A stretch of 21,835 nucleotides of DNA. Origin: UBA3478 sp965662045. GTDB taxonomy: Bacteria > Bacteroidota > Bacteroidia > Flavobacteriales > Flavobacteriaceae. Position numbers and translations under genes: made by a program. Every line of letters starts with the position of its first letter. The stretch's first letter is position 1. Location: NCBI GenBank assembly GCA_965662045.1, contig CBFIGE010000023.1, forward strand, positions 1 to 21,835, in the 5' to 3' direction. The notes under the pieces were generated by a model, which was not told where the DNA came from, did no database searches, and was given only the letters and a program-made list of their open reading frames with translations. This document shows positions 15,296 to 21,672 of the stretch, in pieces.

Positions 15296-15620
15296 TGATT
15301 TAGTTTTTTATTTTCAAGTTGATATAATTGTCAGGGTAATCATCTCAATATAGTACATATTCAGAGGATTTTATTTAATCCTGCTTATAAAGTAAACTCT
15401 ATATCAAATAGTTATTCTTATCTGTTGTGTATAATCATTTGTAATATATCGGTTGTACGCCCAAGTTAGTAATCTCTAATGTCTTTAATTGAGTGAAAAA
15501 TATTTACATGATATTATAGATGATTTATAATCAAGGCAGAGGGTTACAACAAACGTCCAAAGTAGCGTATGTAAAATGTAAAAAAACTGAATGGATTGTA
15601 ACTAATTAGATGCTTTTCTT
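15296..15620. other. Non-coding AT-rich stretch upstream of the fusion gene
   Basis: No credible gene on either strand. It holds a small stem AGGATT/AATCCT (15365-15370 and 15377-15382, six-base loop) and a 7-bp inverted pair GTTACAA (15543-15549) and TTGTAAC (15596-15602). The promoter of the fusion gene should lie in its left part, but no clear -33/-7 pair stands out. It could be the far border of an inserted segment. Confidence 0.5.
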
Positions 15621-16775
15621 TTAGAACCAGTTTTGAAATAGGTAAATGGTTAACATTCCCCAAGCTGTACCGGTGACCATACTCAATATGGCTAGAATTA
15701 TGGCGTGTGGCATCAGTTCTTTTTTATAGGCCGAAGTCACCGCAGGGGCTGTGGAAATACCGCCCAAATTTGCCATACTACCTATAGCTACCCAGGCAAT
15801 GTTTATTTTGAGTAATCTTGACATAACTAACATGGCCACAAAATGAACGAGCAGCCAAATAATAACCAAAACGATTAAACTAAAGGGAAGCGATAAGTTG
15901 GTGAAATTTAATTTAAGACCTAAAATGGCCATGATCAGTACAATTAAAAAACCTGAAAGCTGTAAAACTAGTTGATGGTTCCAATGTTTAATCGTATTAC
16001 CATAAAGTAGTCCTAGCAGAGATAAGGCAACTATACTTTCTAAGAAAGAGAGTTGGAGGAATGAGCTCAATATTATAGTAATACTAATAACTCCAAGAGT
16101 TATAAGGTTTCGAATATAACGGGGGTATTTATAGTCGTATTTCCTTTCAGTAACCAAGGTGATATTTTGGTCTATTCCCCAGATTTTATTGAGATGGGAA
16201 CTTTTTTTAATGAACTGAAACATCAAGATGGTCCAGATGTTTACAAGAATATTGTCTAGAACTAAGATGGAGAGAAAAAGCTCTTCTGGCGTTTCTGCTA
16301 ATTCTTTTAAAATCAGTTGGCTGGTACTTCCGCCGATCCAACCTCCGACTATGGGGGCAAGCCCTTTCCAATAGCTTTCTGAAATAAACATGTCGAACAT
16401 ATTAGAATTAAAAATTCCAAGCACAAAGACTAAAAAAACGGGGGTGATTGCGATAATGAGTGATCCAAAGACAAATAGAAAAATGGGTTTGACTCCTACG
16501 ATTTTTAGTTCTTTAATTGAAAGGGCACTCATCACGGTTAATATGGTGATAGGTATGATCCAGTTTTTACTCAAATCGTGAAGAATGGTTTTGGATAAGT
16601 CGATTTCTGTGAGGTGTGTAAAGGCTGCTGGAATGACATAAGCAAATAAAATGGCAGGAAACCAATCTAAGAGTACTTGAATCCAAGATACTTTTTGTCT
16701 TTTGATCCATCCCACAAAGAAGACTGTTGTCAAAACAACAATACTGGCGATTAAGTTTAAACCAAGGCTACTCAT
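15621..16775 (-). CDS. DUF819 family membrane protein
   Basis: A 384-residue integral membrane protein with about 10-11 hydrophobic spans, matching the DUF819 (YjcL-like) family. Features include a DWFPAILFAYVIPA segment (about 37-50), PITILTVMSALSIKELK (about 75-91), the glycine-rich GLAPIVGGWIGGSTSQ (about 138-153) and a late SMANLGGISTAPAVTSAYKK (about 332-351), which recalls the re-entrant substrate loops of solute carriers. The transport substrate of this family is not established. Single gene, divergent from the beta-phosphoglucomutase gene with about 119 bases between their ATGs. Confidence 0.85.
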   Translation of the reverse strand: MSSLGLNLIASIVVLTTVFFVGWIKRQKVSWIQVLLDWFPAILFAYVIPAAFTHLTEIDLSKTILHDLSKNWIIPITILTVMSALSIKELKIVGVKPIFLFVFGSLIIAITPVFLVFVLGIFNSNMFDMFISESYWKGLAPIVGGWIGGSTSQLILKELAETPEELFLSILVLDNILVNIWTILMFQFIKKSSHLNKIWGIDQNITLVTERKYDYKYPRYIRNLITLGVISITIILSSFLQLSFLESIVALSLLGLLYGNTIKHWNHQLVLQLSGFLIVLIMAILGLKLNFTNLSLPFSLIVLVIIWLLVHFVAMLVMSRLLKINIAWVAIGSMANLGGISTAPAVTSAYKKELMPHAIILAILSMVTGTAWGMLTIYLFQNWF

Positions 16776-16860
16776 AGGGGCGTTTTAAAATTGCTAAACA
16801 CACTTTTTTACCTTTTTTAAAATTATATATGATTTTTTAGAATTCACATTTAAAGGTGGA

Positions 16861-16868
16861 TATATTTG
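16861..16868 (+). promoter_or_regulatory. -7 element of the pgmB promoter
   Basis: TATATTTG fits TAnnTTTG exactly; TTTTAG at 16835-16840 is a weak -33 candidate 20 bases upstream. The element lies downstream of an in-frame GTG (16856), so the message would begin after it, which supports the ATG at 16895 as the true start. Confidence 0.5.
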
Positions 16869-16894
16869 CGAAAAATTTTTTAGCACTATTTGGG

Positions 16895-17557
16895 ATGATT
16901 AAGGGTTTTATTTTTGATTTAGATGGGGTTATAACTGATACTGCTGAATTGCATTATCTCGCATGGAATACCCTAGCCGAGCAACAGTCTTGGAAGTTTG
17001 ATAGAACAGTCAATGAGCGCTTGCGAGGTGTTTCAAGAATGGATTCAATTCGTATTATCCAACAACATAATCAAGCTGAACTTACTGAAGATGAGTTAAT
17101 TGAATTAGCCACCTTAAAAAATGAGATTTATGTGGGTAGTCTCAACCAGATTAGCCCAAACGACTATTTACCCGGAGCATTAGAACTTCTTGAAAAACTC
17201 GAAGTCCAAGGATTTAAAATTGCTTTGGGGAGCGCCAGTAAAAACAGTCAAAAGGTTTTACACCAATTAAATGCATTAGAATATTTTGATGTCATTGGAG
17301 ATGGTAATAGTGTAGCCAAAAGTAAACCTGCTCCAGATGTCTTTTTATTTGCAGCAGAGCAACTAAAATTAAAACCGGAGGAGTGTATTGTTTACGAAGA
17401 CGCTGAGGCAGGAGTAGATGCTGCCAAAAAAGGGGGGTTTTACACCGTGGGAATTGGACCATCAAATAGAGTAGGGCATGCAAATCTCAGATTTGATAGT
17501 ATGCGAGAAGCAACACTTGAAGCAGTACGGTCTTTTTTTGATGATTTATTTCTATAG
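16895..17557 (+). CDS. pgmB: Beta-phosphoglucomutase
   Basis: HAD-superfamily enzyme interconverting beta-glucose-1-phosphate and glucose-6-phosphate, the step after maltose or trehalose phosphorolysis. The 220 residues from this ATG start with MIKGFIFDLDGVITDTAELH: nucleophile Asp8 and acid/base Asp10. The cap has RLRGVSRMDSIRII, followed by LGSASKNS, KSKPAPDVFLFAAEQL and the acidic IVYEDAEAGVDAAKKGG motif. A longer frame from GTG 16856 adds 13 residues without family support, and the -7 element lies inside it. No maltose or trehalose phosphorylase gene is visible nearby, so the source of beta-Glc-1-P is elsewhere. Confidence 0.92.
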   Translation: MIKGFIFDLDGVITDTAELHYLAWNTLAEQQSWKFDRTVNERLRGVSRMDSIRIIQQHNQAELTEDELIELATLKNEIYVGSLNQISPNDYLPGALELLEKLEVQGFKIALGSASKNSQKVLHQLNALEYFDVIGDGNSVAKSKPAPDVFLFAAEQLKLKPEECIVYEDAEAGVDAAKKGGFYTVGIGPSNRVGHANLRFDSMREATLEAVRSFFDDLFL

Positions 17558-17562
17558 ACTAT

Positions 17563-17579
17563 AGCAGGTCATGACTGCT
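17563..17579. repeat. Near-perfect palindrome after pgmB
   Basis: AGCAGGTCATGACTGCT contains the perfect GTCATGAC core with AGCA/TGCT flanks and one extra G on the left. It begins 6 bases after the pgmB stop and 37 bases before the transporter start. It has no T-run, so a protein-binding site is as likely as a transcript end. Confidence 0.4.
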
Positions 17580-17615
17580 TAAAATCCGTTACTTTGACAA
17601 TCTAATATAGAATGT

Positions 17616-18452
17616 TTGAAACAAAGGGTTTTCTTTTATATGCTGATTAGTACGCTATCTTTTTCTCTGATGAATTTTGGGGTTAAGTATTTGTCATATT
17701 TAAATTCGTTTCAGTTGATTTTTTTTAGATCAATTGGAACTTTTTTGATTTGCTCAACACTTATTCGGTATAAAAAAATCCCGTATTTCGGAAACAACAA
17801 AAAAATCCTTTTGGCCAGAGGAATACTCGGATTTATTGCGATGAGTCTGTTTTTTTTGGCCTTGAAATTCTTAAATCTAGGAACAGCTGTAGCCTTGAGG
17901 TACATCGCACCAATTTACGCTACTCTTTTTTCTTTGTTTATTTTGAAAGAACCTGTAGAAAAAAAGCAATGGGTTTATTTTATCGTGGCCTATGCTGGGG
18001 TTTTAATTCTACAAGGTTTTGACTCTTCGATGAGTACAATAGGATTGATTTTGATTATGATCGGAGCCATGTTTAGTGGTTTAGTTTTTATGATTATTCG
18101 CTACATTAAGCAAACAGAAAACTCATTAGTGATTGTCAATTATTTTATGGGGATATCTGTAATTATCAGTGGTATCATTTCATTTTTTTACTGGATACCA
18201 CCTCTAAAAGAGCATTGGATTTTACTTATTGCTCTTGGTATACTTGGTTTTTTTGGACAATTTTTTATGACAAAATCACTTCAAATGGCTACTGCTATTT
18301 ACGTTTCTCCAATGAAATATATAGAAGTGATTTTTAGCTTGATCCTCGGAGTAAGTTTTTTTAAAGAGGTGTATACTTTAGAGAGTTTAATAGGACTATT
18401 GCTTATTCTCATCGGTTTAATCGCTAATCTTTTCGTAAAAAAAAGACATTGA
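17616..18452 (+). CDS. EamA-family (DMT) transporter
   Basis: A 278-residue inner-membrane protein with ten hydrophobic spans arranged as two EamA halves; the halves begin near residues 5 and 140. Conserved-looking positions include the LNSFQLIFFRS segment in the first half (about 29-39), LGTAVALRYIAPIYATLFSL (about 87-106), LKEPVEKKQW (about 110-119), and in the second half AIYVSPMKYIEVIFSLILG. The substrate is unknown; the drug/metabolite family exports amino acids, metabolites or toxins. Start is uncertain: TTG at 17616 gives a full first span with a basic N terminus, whereas ATG at 17640 would begin inside that span, so TTG is preferred. Confidence 0.85.
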   Translation: MKQRVFFYMLISTLSFSLMNFGVKYLSYLNSFQLIFFRSIGTFLICSTLIRYKKIPYFGNNKKILLARGILGFIAMSLFFLALKFLNLGTAVALRYIAPIYATLFSLFILKEPVEKKQWVYFIVAYAGVLILQGFDSSMSTIGLILIMIGAMFSGLVFMIIRYIKQTENSLVIVNYFMGISVIISGIISFFYWIPPLKEHWILLIALGILGFFGQFFMTKSLQMATAIYVSPMKYIEVIFSLILGVSFFKEVYTLESLIGLLLILIGLIANLFVKKRH

Positions 18453-18462
18453 AAACACTATT

Positions 18463-18500
18463 ATGTTAAGCTGCGTTTTAATTTTTGGTAGCTTTAACAT
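18463..18500. repeat. Imperfect hairpin between the EamA gene and the lipoprotein gene
   Basis: ATGTTAAGCT (18463-18472) pairs with AGCTTTAACAT (18490-18500) with one bulged base. No T-run follows, so it is a weak terminator or a 5' UTR element for the next gene. Confidence 0.35.
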
Positions 18501-18520
18501 GCCGCTAAATACTGTAAATA

Positions 18521-19480
18521 ATGAAAAGCATCCTTAAAGTAGTTTTCTTGGTCTTATTAGTTCAATTTTCTTGCAAGCCCATCGTAAAAGAGTCTTCAGC
18601 TGAAGAAACTGCTCCAAATTATTGGGCGTCTATTGAATTGGATTCGTTAAAAAAGTTCAATTCGTTTAAAGTTTTAGGTTTGTCTACAGATGATAGATTA
18701 ATAGAAATCAGTGGAATAGTTCCTTCTGTTCAAAATAAAGGAATGTTTTGGGTGCATAATGATAGTGGAGATAAACCCCAACTCTTTTTAGTAAATACAG
18801 CCTTAGAAGTTCAGTTTACTATCTTTTTTTCAGATGAGATCAAACATATAGACTGGGAAGATATTACTCTTTCATCTAAGGATGAGAAAACTATGATAAC
18901 TATTGCAGACATTGGTGATAACAGGGGTGTGCGAAAAAACGTGACCCTTTATCAATTTGAAGAGCCTAAAATACAGACGGATAAAGAATCGATTCGAATA
19001 GATCAGGTAGAAGTTATGCATATCAATTATGCAGAAGGACCAAGAGATGCAGAGGCGTTGGCATTTGACCCTATAGGTCAAAAGTTTGTCATTTTCAGTA
19101 AACGCGACGAGCAGATTAAAGTATATCTGTTCGAGTTTAGCCCTGGTCAAAAGGAAATTCAATCTGATTTTGAGGTGGATTTGACTGCACTTAATCCTTC
19201 TAGCGCATATCCTAATATGGTTACAGCAGCTGATATAAACTCAGAGGGTTATGTGTTGTTAAAAAATTACGAAGATGTTTTTTTGTTACCCAACCTTGAT
19301 GGTTTTTCACTTGAAGAGCGTTTTCGCGCAGAGGTGAATTTTAAAAGGGTGAATTATATTCCTGAGCTGCAAGGAGAGGCGTTGTGTTGGGATCTTGTAA
19401 ACTTTAGCTATTACTGCACTTCTGAAAAGCAAGACGATGGTGTTTTTTCAGGTATTCAGCCTTTATTTCAATACTACTAA
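18521..19480 (+). CDS. Predicted lipoprotein of an unnamed propeller-like family
   Basis: A 319-residue exported protein whose function I do not recognise. The first 18 residues form a lipoprotein signal with Cys18 in VQFSC. The mature part contains spaced motifs of a recurrent uncharacterised family: ISGIVPS (63-69), WVHNDSGD (77-84), DWEDI (111-115), IADIGDN (128-134), LYQFEEP (143-149) and GPRDAEAL (173-180), followed later by QGEALCWD. The Asp-rich turns between beta strands suggest a beta-propeller with bound metal, like esterase-type or SdiA-regulated-like propellers; this is inference. Transcribed alone; its stop codon overlaps the stop of the convergent tiny ORF at 19477. Confidence 0.75.
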   Translation: MKSILKVVFLVLLVQFSCKPIVKESSAEETAPNYWASIELDSLKKFNSFKVLGLSTDDRLIEISGIVPSVQNKGMFWVHNDSGDKPQLFLVNTALEVQFTIFFSDEIKHIDWEDITLSSKDEKTMITIADIGDNRGVRKNVTLYQFEEPKIQTDKESIRIDQVEVMHINYAEGPRDAEALAFDPIGQKFVIFSKRDEQIKVYLFEFSPGQKEIQSDFEVDLTALNPSSAYPNMVTAADINSEGYVLLKNYEDVFLLPNLDGFSLEERFRAEVNFKRVNYIPELQGEALCWDLVNFSYYCTSEKQDDGVFSGIQPLFQYY

Positions 19481-19578
19481 ATCAATATACAAGCTGATAG
19501 GCTCTGTATAATAAGTCCTATTAAAATGCAAGAGACGCTCACTAAAAAAATAGTTTGGTTTAGAAGGTGTTGTTGCAT
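19477..19578 (-). CDS. Tiny single-span membrane protein, copy B
   Basis: A 33-residue protein starting at the ATG at 19578 and ending with TAG at 19477-19479, overlapping the stop of the convergent lipoprotein gene. It has a short polar N terminus (MQQHLLNQ) and one hydrophobic span. Its core NQTIFLVSVS...IGLII matches NHTIALVSIS...LGLAI of copy A 213 bases upstream (HL-N-TI-LVS-S-GL-I conserved), while the DNA differs mostly in third codon positions, which argues that both are translated. The frame is open further upstream to 19677, but that extension would run through a terminator hairpin. Function unknown; a small regulatory membrane peptide or a toxin-like peptide are possibilities. Confidence 0.6.
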   Translation of the reverse strand: MQQHLLNQTIFLVSVSCILIGLIIQSLSACILI

Positions 19579-19642
19579 AAATCGTGATATTTGAAAAAAT
19601 AAAAACAAGCTAATGTTACTTATATAAACAATAGTTAAAAGA

Positions 19643-19688
19643 AAAAAATCAATTTGATTATAAGCATTAATAATCAAATTGATTTTTT
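19643..19688 (-). terminator. Perfect 19-bp terminator hairpin of copy A
   Basis: The arms 19643-19661 and 19670-19688 are perfectly complementary with an 8-base loop. On the minus strand the stem begins within the stop codon of the 34-codon gene and ends in a run of T (19642-19648 complement). With A-tract and T-tract on opposite sides it may work in both directions. It isolates copy A from copy B. Confidence 0.8.
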
Positions 19689-19791
19689 AAAAAATAAGAT
19701 AATAACCATTAATAGCTAAACCCAAAAACACAAATGAAATACTCACCAATGCAATGGTGTGGTTTGATAGATGGACAGACTTGGAATCCAT
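19687..19791 (-). CDS. Tiny single-span membrane protein, copy A
   Basis: A 34-residue protein from ATG at 19791 to TAA at 19687-19689. It begins MDSKSVHLSNHT and continues as one hydrophobic span of about 20 residues ending in YYLIF. A perfect terminator hairpin starts directly at its stop codon and a plausible promoter lies just upstream, so it looks like a complete small transcription unit. Its resemblance to copy B (NHTIALVSIS against NQTIFLVSVS) supports both genes. No family is recognised; single-span peptides of this size can be subunits or modulators of larger membrane complexes. Confidence 0.65.
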   Translation of the reverse strand: MDSKSVHLSNHTIALVSISFVFLGLAINGYYLIF

Positions 19792-19807
19792 AGTTTTGAT
19801 TTTAATA

Positions 19808-19835
19808 CTAAAGTAATGTCTACATCAAAGCCAAA
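19808..19835 (-). promoter_or_regulatory. Putative promoter of tiny gene copy A
   Basis: Reading the minus strand: TTTG (19835-19832), 16-base spacer, TACTTTAG (19815-19808), one mismatch from TAnnTTTG. It ends 16 bases upstream of the ATG at 19791. Confidence 0.35.
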
Positions 19836-19880
19836 AATGTATTTCATCGAAGAATAAAATATAATCGATGAAATACATTT
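19833..19880 (-). terminator. Terminator of the rhodanese-DUF2490-DUF2911 operon
   Basis: Perfect 16-bp arms AAATGTATTTCATCGA (19835-19850) and TCGATGAAATACATTT (19865-19880) with a 14-base AT-rich loop. On the minus strand it lies 53 bases after the DUF2911 stop and runs into TTTTT, fitting an intrinsic terminator. Confidence 0.7.
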
Positions 19881-19933
19881 ATAATAGATAAAAATCAATA
19901 ATTATCTTTGAAATGCCTAAAACGTCCTTTTTA

Positions 19934-20467
19934 TTACGACTTTTCTAGGGACATTGAGGCTATTTTCTTACCCCAACCCATAAAAAGTGTGTATCCGTTG
20001 TCTGTTGGTTGGAAGCTGATAGAGAAGGCTTCTATATCATTATTACTATTAGAAACACTAGCTGTTGTTCTAACAACGTCTTTACTTTGATCGTAAGTAT
20101 AGGCTCCCCAGGTATGGATTTGTTCATTTAGGATTATAGTCCAGGAACCTTCTCCTGGGATGCTAAAAAGTGAATAGGTTCCAGGTGCAACTGTTTTATC
20201 TCCAATCTTCATCGAAGTGTAGAAAGTGATTTCAGTTGTCTCATTTGCTCCTGTTCTCCATATTTTTCCATTTGGAGCGAGCTTTGATAAATTACGACCT
20301 TTTAAATGAGGTCTTGAATAGACAATTTTTGCGTCTGGTTGAGCACTTCTACCTTGACGGGCATAGGTTACATCAAGTGGACTTTTATCAAGTCCAGCAA
20401 AGCTTTGTGCTTGAACGTTTGCAGTAAGCCCAATAGTAAAAAGGGCAAGTAGTAAGTAGTTTTTCAT
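19934..20467 (-). CDS. DUF2911 family secreted protein
   Basis: A 177-residue exported protein. Signal peptide about 1-20 (hydrophobic LLLALFTIGLTA, cleavage after AQA). The DUF2911 domain fills the rest: VTYARQGRSAQPDAKIVYSRPHLKGRN (split by prolines), LAPNGKIWRTGANETTEITFYT (about 64-85), GTYSLFSIPGEGSWTIILN and WGAYTYDQSKDVVR. The function of the family is unknown; the fold is probably a beta-sandwich in the periplasm. It lies 9 bases downstream of the DUF2490 gene and is the last gene of a three-gene operon with a terminator behind it. Confidence 0.9.
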   Translation of the reverse strand: MKNYLLLALFTIGLTANVQAQSFAGLDKSPLDVTYARQGRSAQPDAKIVYSRPHLKGRNLSKLAPNGKIWRTGANETTEITFYTSMKIGDKTVAPGTYSLFSIPGEGSWTIILNEQIHTWGAYTYDQSKDVVRTTASVSNSNNDIEAFSISFQPTDNGYTLFMGWGKKIASMSLEKS

Positions 20468-20476
20468 AATTTTTTT

Positions 20477-21169
20477 TTAAAGTGTGATAAATAGAAATGT
20501 TTCCCAGATATGTCGGTTTTCTGCGGAAGTTAAACTTGAAGGGATATAAATGTTGTGATACCCCGTTCTGAGCCTAAGGTTTTTATTTAGATTAAAATCG
20601 AATCCCATGTAAATCCAATTTTGATTTACTGAGAAAGGTCTAAATTTTTTGTTATGGACTATAAAGAGTTCGTTTAGTATAAAAGCGCTTATTGGAGTAT
20701 TAAATACTTCTGCTAGTGGCTTACTAACTTCAAAACGATATCTAAATCTGTTCTTAAATCCATTGGTCCATCGATGCTCTAGACGAATCCATTGGAAAAC
20801 TGAAAAGCCCTTGAAAGGAATACGATATGATATTTGCTCCCACATATTATTTTCAATAGCTTTTGGGGCTCGACCTGAACCATCGTAATTATAATTTTCA
20901 ATGTAGGTGTAACCGCTGCTGAATTTAATACCATTATCGAATTGATAACTCAGACTAGGGCGAATCAATATTTGATCTCTTTGTGCTGCGAATTTTCCTG
21001 ATCTAAAATGAAATTCATTGGTAGTACTCCATTTGCTGTCAAATTTTTTGGTAATAAAAATCTCATTCCAAAGACCAAAGTTGTTGTTTATATCGTACTC
21101 TTGAGCATTTAAAGTTGTGAGTGTAAAAAGTAGCGTTAAAACGCTAATACTAGTAATTTTCAATTTCAT
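20477..21169 (-). CDS. DUF2490 family outer-membrane beta-barrel protein
   Basis: A 230-residue protein with a signal peptide (about 1-22, ending NAQ) and then alternating amphipathic strands rich in aromatic residues: FGLWNEIFITKKF, WSTTNEFHFRSG, QILIRPSLSYQF, KFSSGYTYIENYNY, VFQWIRLEHRW, FRYRFEVSKPL, NWIYMGFDFNLN, LRLRTGYHNIYI and a final strand ending in FLFITL with terminal aromatic/hydrophobic residues. This is the pattern of DUF2490 outer-membrane barrels, possibly 10-12 strands. Its role is not known. The ATG at 21169 overlaps the stop of the rhodanese gene by four bases (ATGA), so the two are translationally coupled. Confidence 0.87.
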   Translation of the reverse strand: MKLKITSISVLTLLFTLTTLNAQEYDINNNFGLWNEIFITKKFDSKWSTTNEFHFRSGKFAAQRDQILIRPSLSYQFDNGIKFSSGYTYIENYNYDGSGRAPKAIENNMWEQISYRIPFKGFSVFQWIRLEHRWTNGFKNRFRYRFEVSKPLAEVFNTPISAFILNELFIVHNKKFRPFSVNQNWIYMGFDFNLNKNLRLRTGYHNIYIPSSLTSAENRHIWETFLFITL

Positions 21170-21543
21170 TTTTCAGACTGGATTTTTTTGTAATTAGTAA
21201 AACCTCCCTTAAGGTCATAAATTTTAAGAAACCCCATACTTTTTAATTTTTGAGCGGCGGCATTGCTGCGTCCTCCAGCTGCACAATAAAGGAAAACGGG
21301 AGCAGACTTGTCGATTTCATCGAATTTTTGATCAAATCGCGCAGACTGTAAAAAATCGATATGTATTGCCTTATCAATATGTCCTTGATTAAATTCTCCC
21401 GTTGTTCGTACATCGACTAAGGTTCCTTTCTGTTCTGAGAGTTCGTTAAGAAAAGCTTGTACATCTAATTGAACAATTTCTTGAGCCGATAAGGAGATCC
21501 CAAAACAAAATATAATAAGGGAGGTAAAGAATTTTCTTTTCAT
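21166..21543 (-). CDS. Secreted rhodanese-like domain protein
   Basis: A single rhodanese domain of 125 residues behind a signal peptide (about 1-20, cleavage near SAQ). Motifs are VDVRTTGEFNQGHIDKAIHID (split at about 43-63) and the active-site loop YCAAGGRS with catalytic Cys87; the C terminus has LKGGF. Rhodaneses carry sulfur as a persulfide on this cysteine; a periplasmic one may detoxify or transfer sulfane sulfur, but the acceptor is unknown. First gene of the operon with DUF2490 and DUF2911. Confidence 0.92.
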   Translation of the reverse strand: MKRKFFTSLIIFCFGISLSAQEIVQLDVQAFLNELSEQKGTLVDVRTTGEFNQGHIDKAIHIDFLQSARFDQKFDEIDKSAPVFLYCAAGGRSNAAAQKLKSMGFLKIYDLKGGFTNYKKIQSEK

Positions 21544-21559
21544 TTAAAACGGTTTACTA

Positions 21560-21567
21560 CAAATATA
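21560..21567 (-). promoter_or_regulatory. -7 element of the rhodanese operon promoter
   Basis: TATATTTG on the minus strand, an exact fit to TAnnTTTG, 16 bases upstream of the ATG at 21543. No clear -33 TTTG at the usual distance. Confidence 0.45.
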
Positions 21568-21614
21568 GGATAATCCCAATTTTTAATCCTTCTCCTCTTC
21601 ATGGTATAAACGCA

Positions 21615-21641
21615 AAAAGCCCTCGCTGGGCGAGGGCTTTT
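21615..21641 (-). terminator. Intrinsic terminator of the curlin-repeat gene
   Basis: AAAAGCCCTCGC (21615-21626) and GCGAGGGCTTTT (21630-21641) form a perfect 12-bp G+C-rich stem with a three-base loop and a T-run on the minus strand. It lies 31 bases after the stop codon of the gene entering from the right edge. Confidence 0.88.
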
Positions 21642-21672
21642 CGATATTGTGGTTGTGTATAATCTAAATGAA

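Noticed and set aside
12640..15620. Second copy of the tRNA-Pro 3' end as an attachment site
   Set aside because: No repeat of the CCAGTCATCCCG end was found in the AT-rich segment or its right border.
16856..16894. GTG start 13 codons upstream for beta-phosphoglucomutase
   Set aside because: The family begins at the MIKGFIFDLDG ATG, and a consensus -7 element lies within the extension.
19579..19677. Upstream extension of the 33-codon gene to a 66-codon frame
   Set aside because: The added part runs through the right-hand terminator hairpin and AT-rich DNA; only the last 33 codons resemble the neighbouring paralogue.
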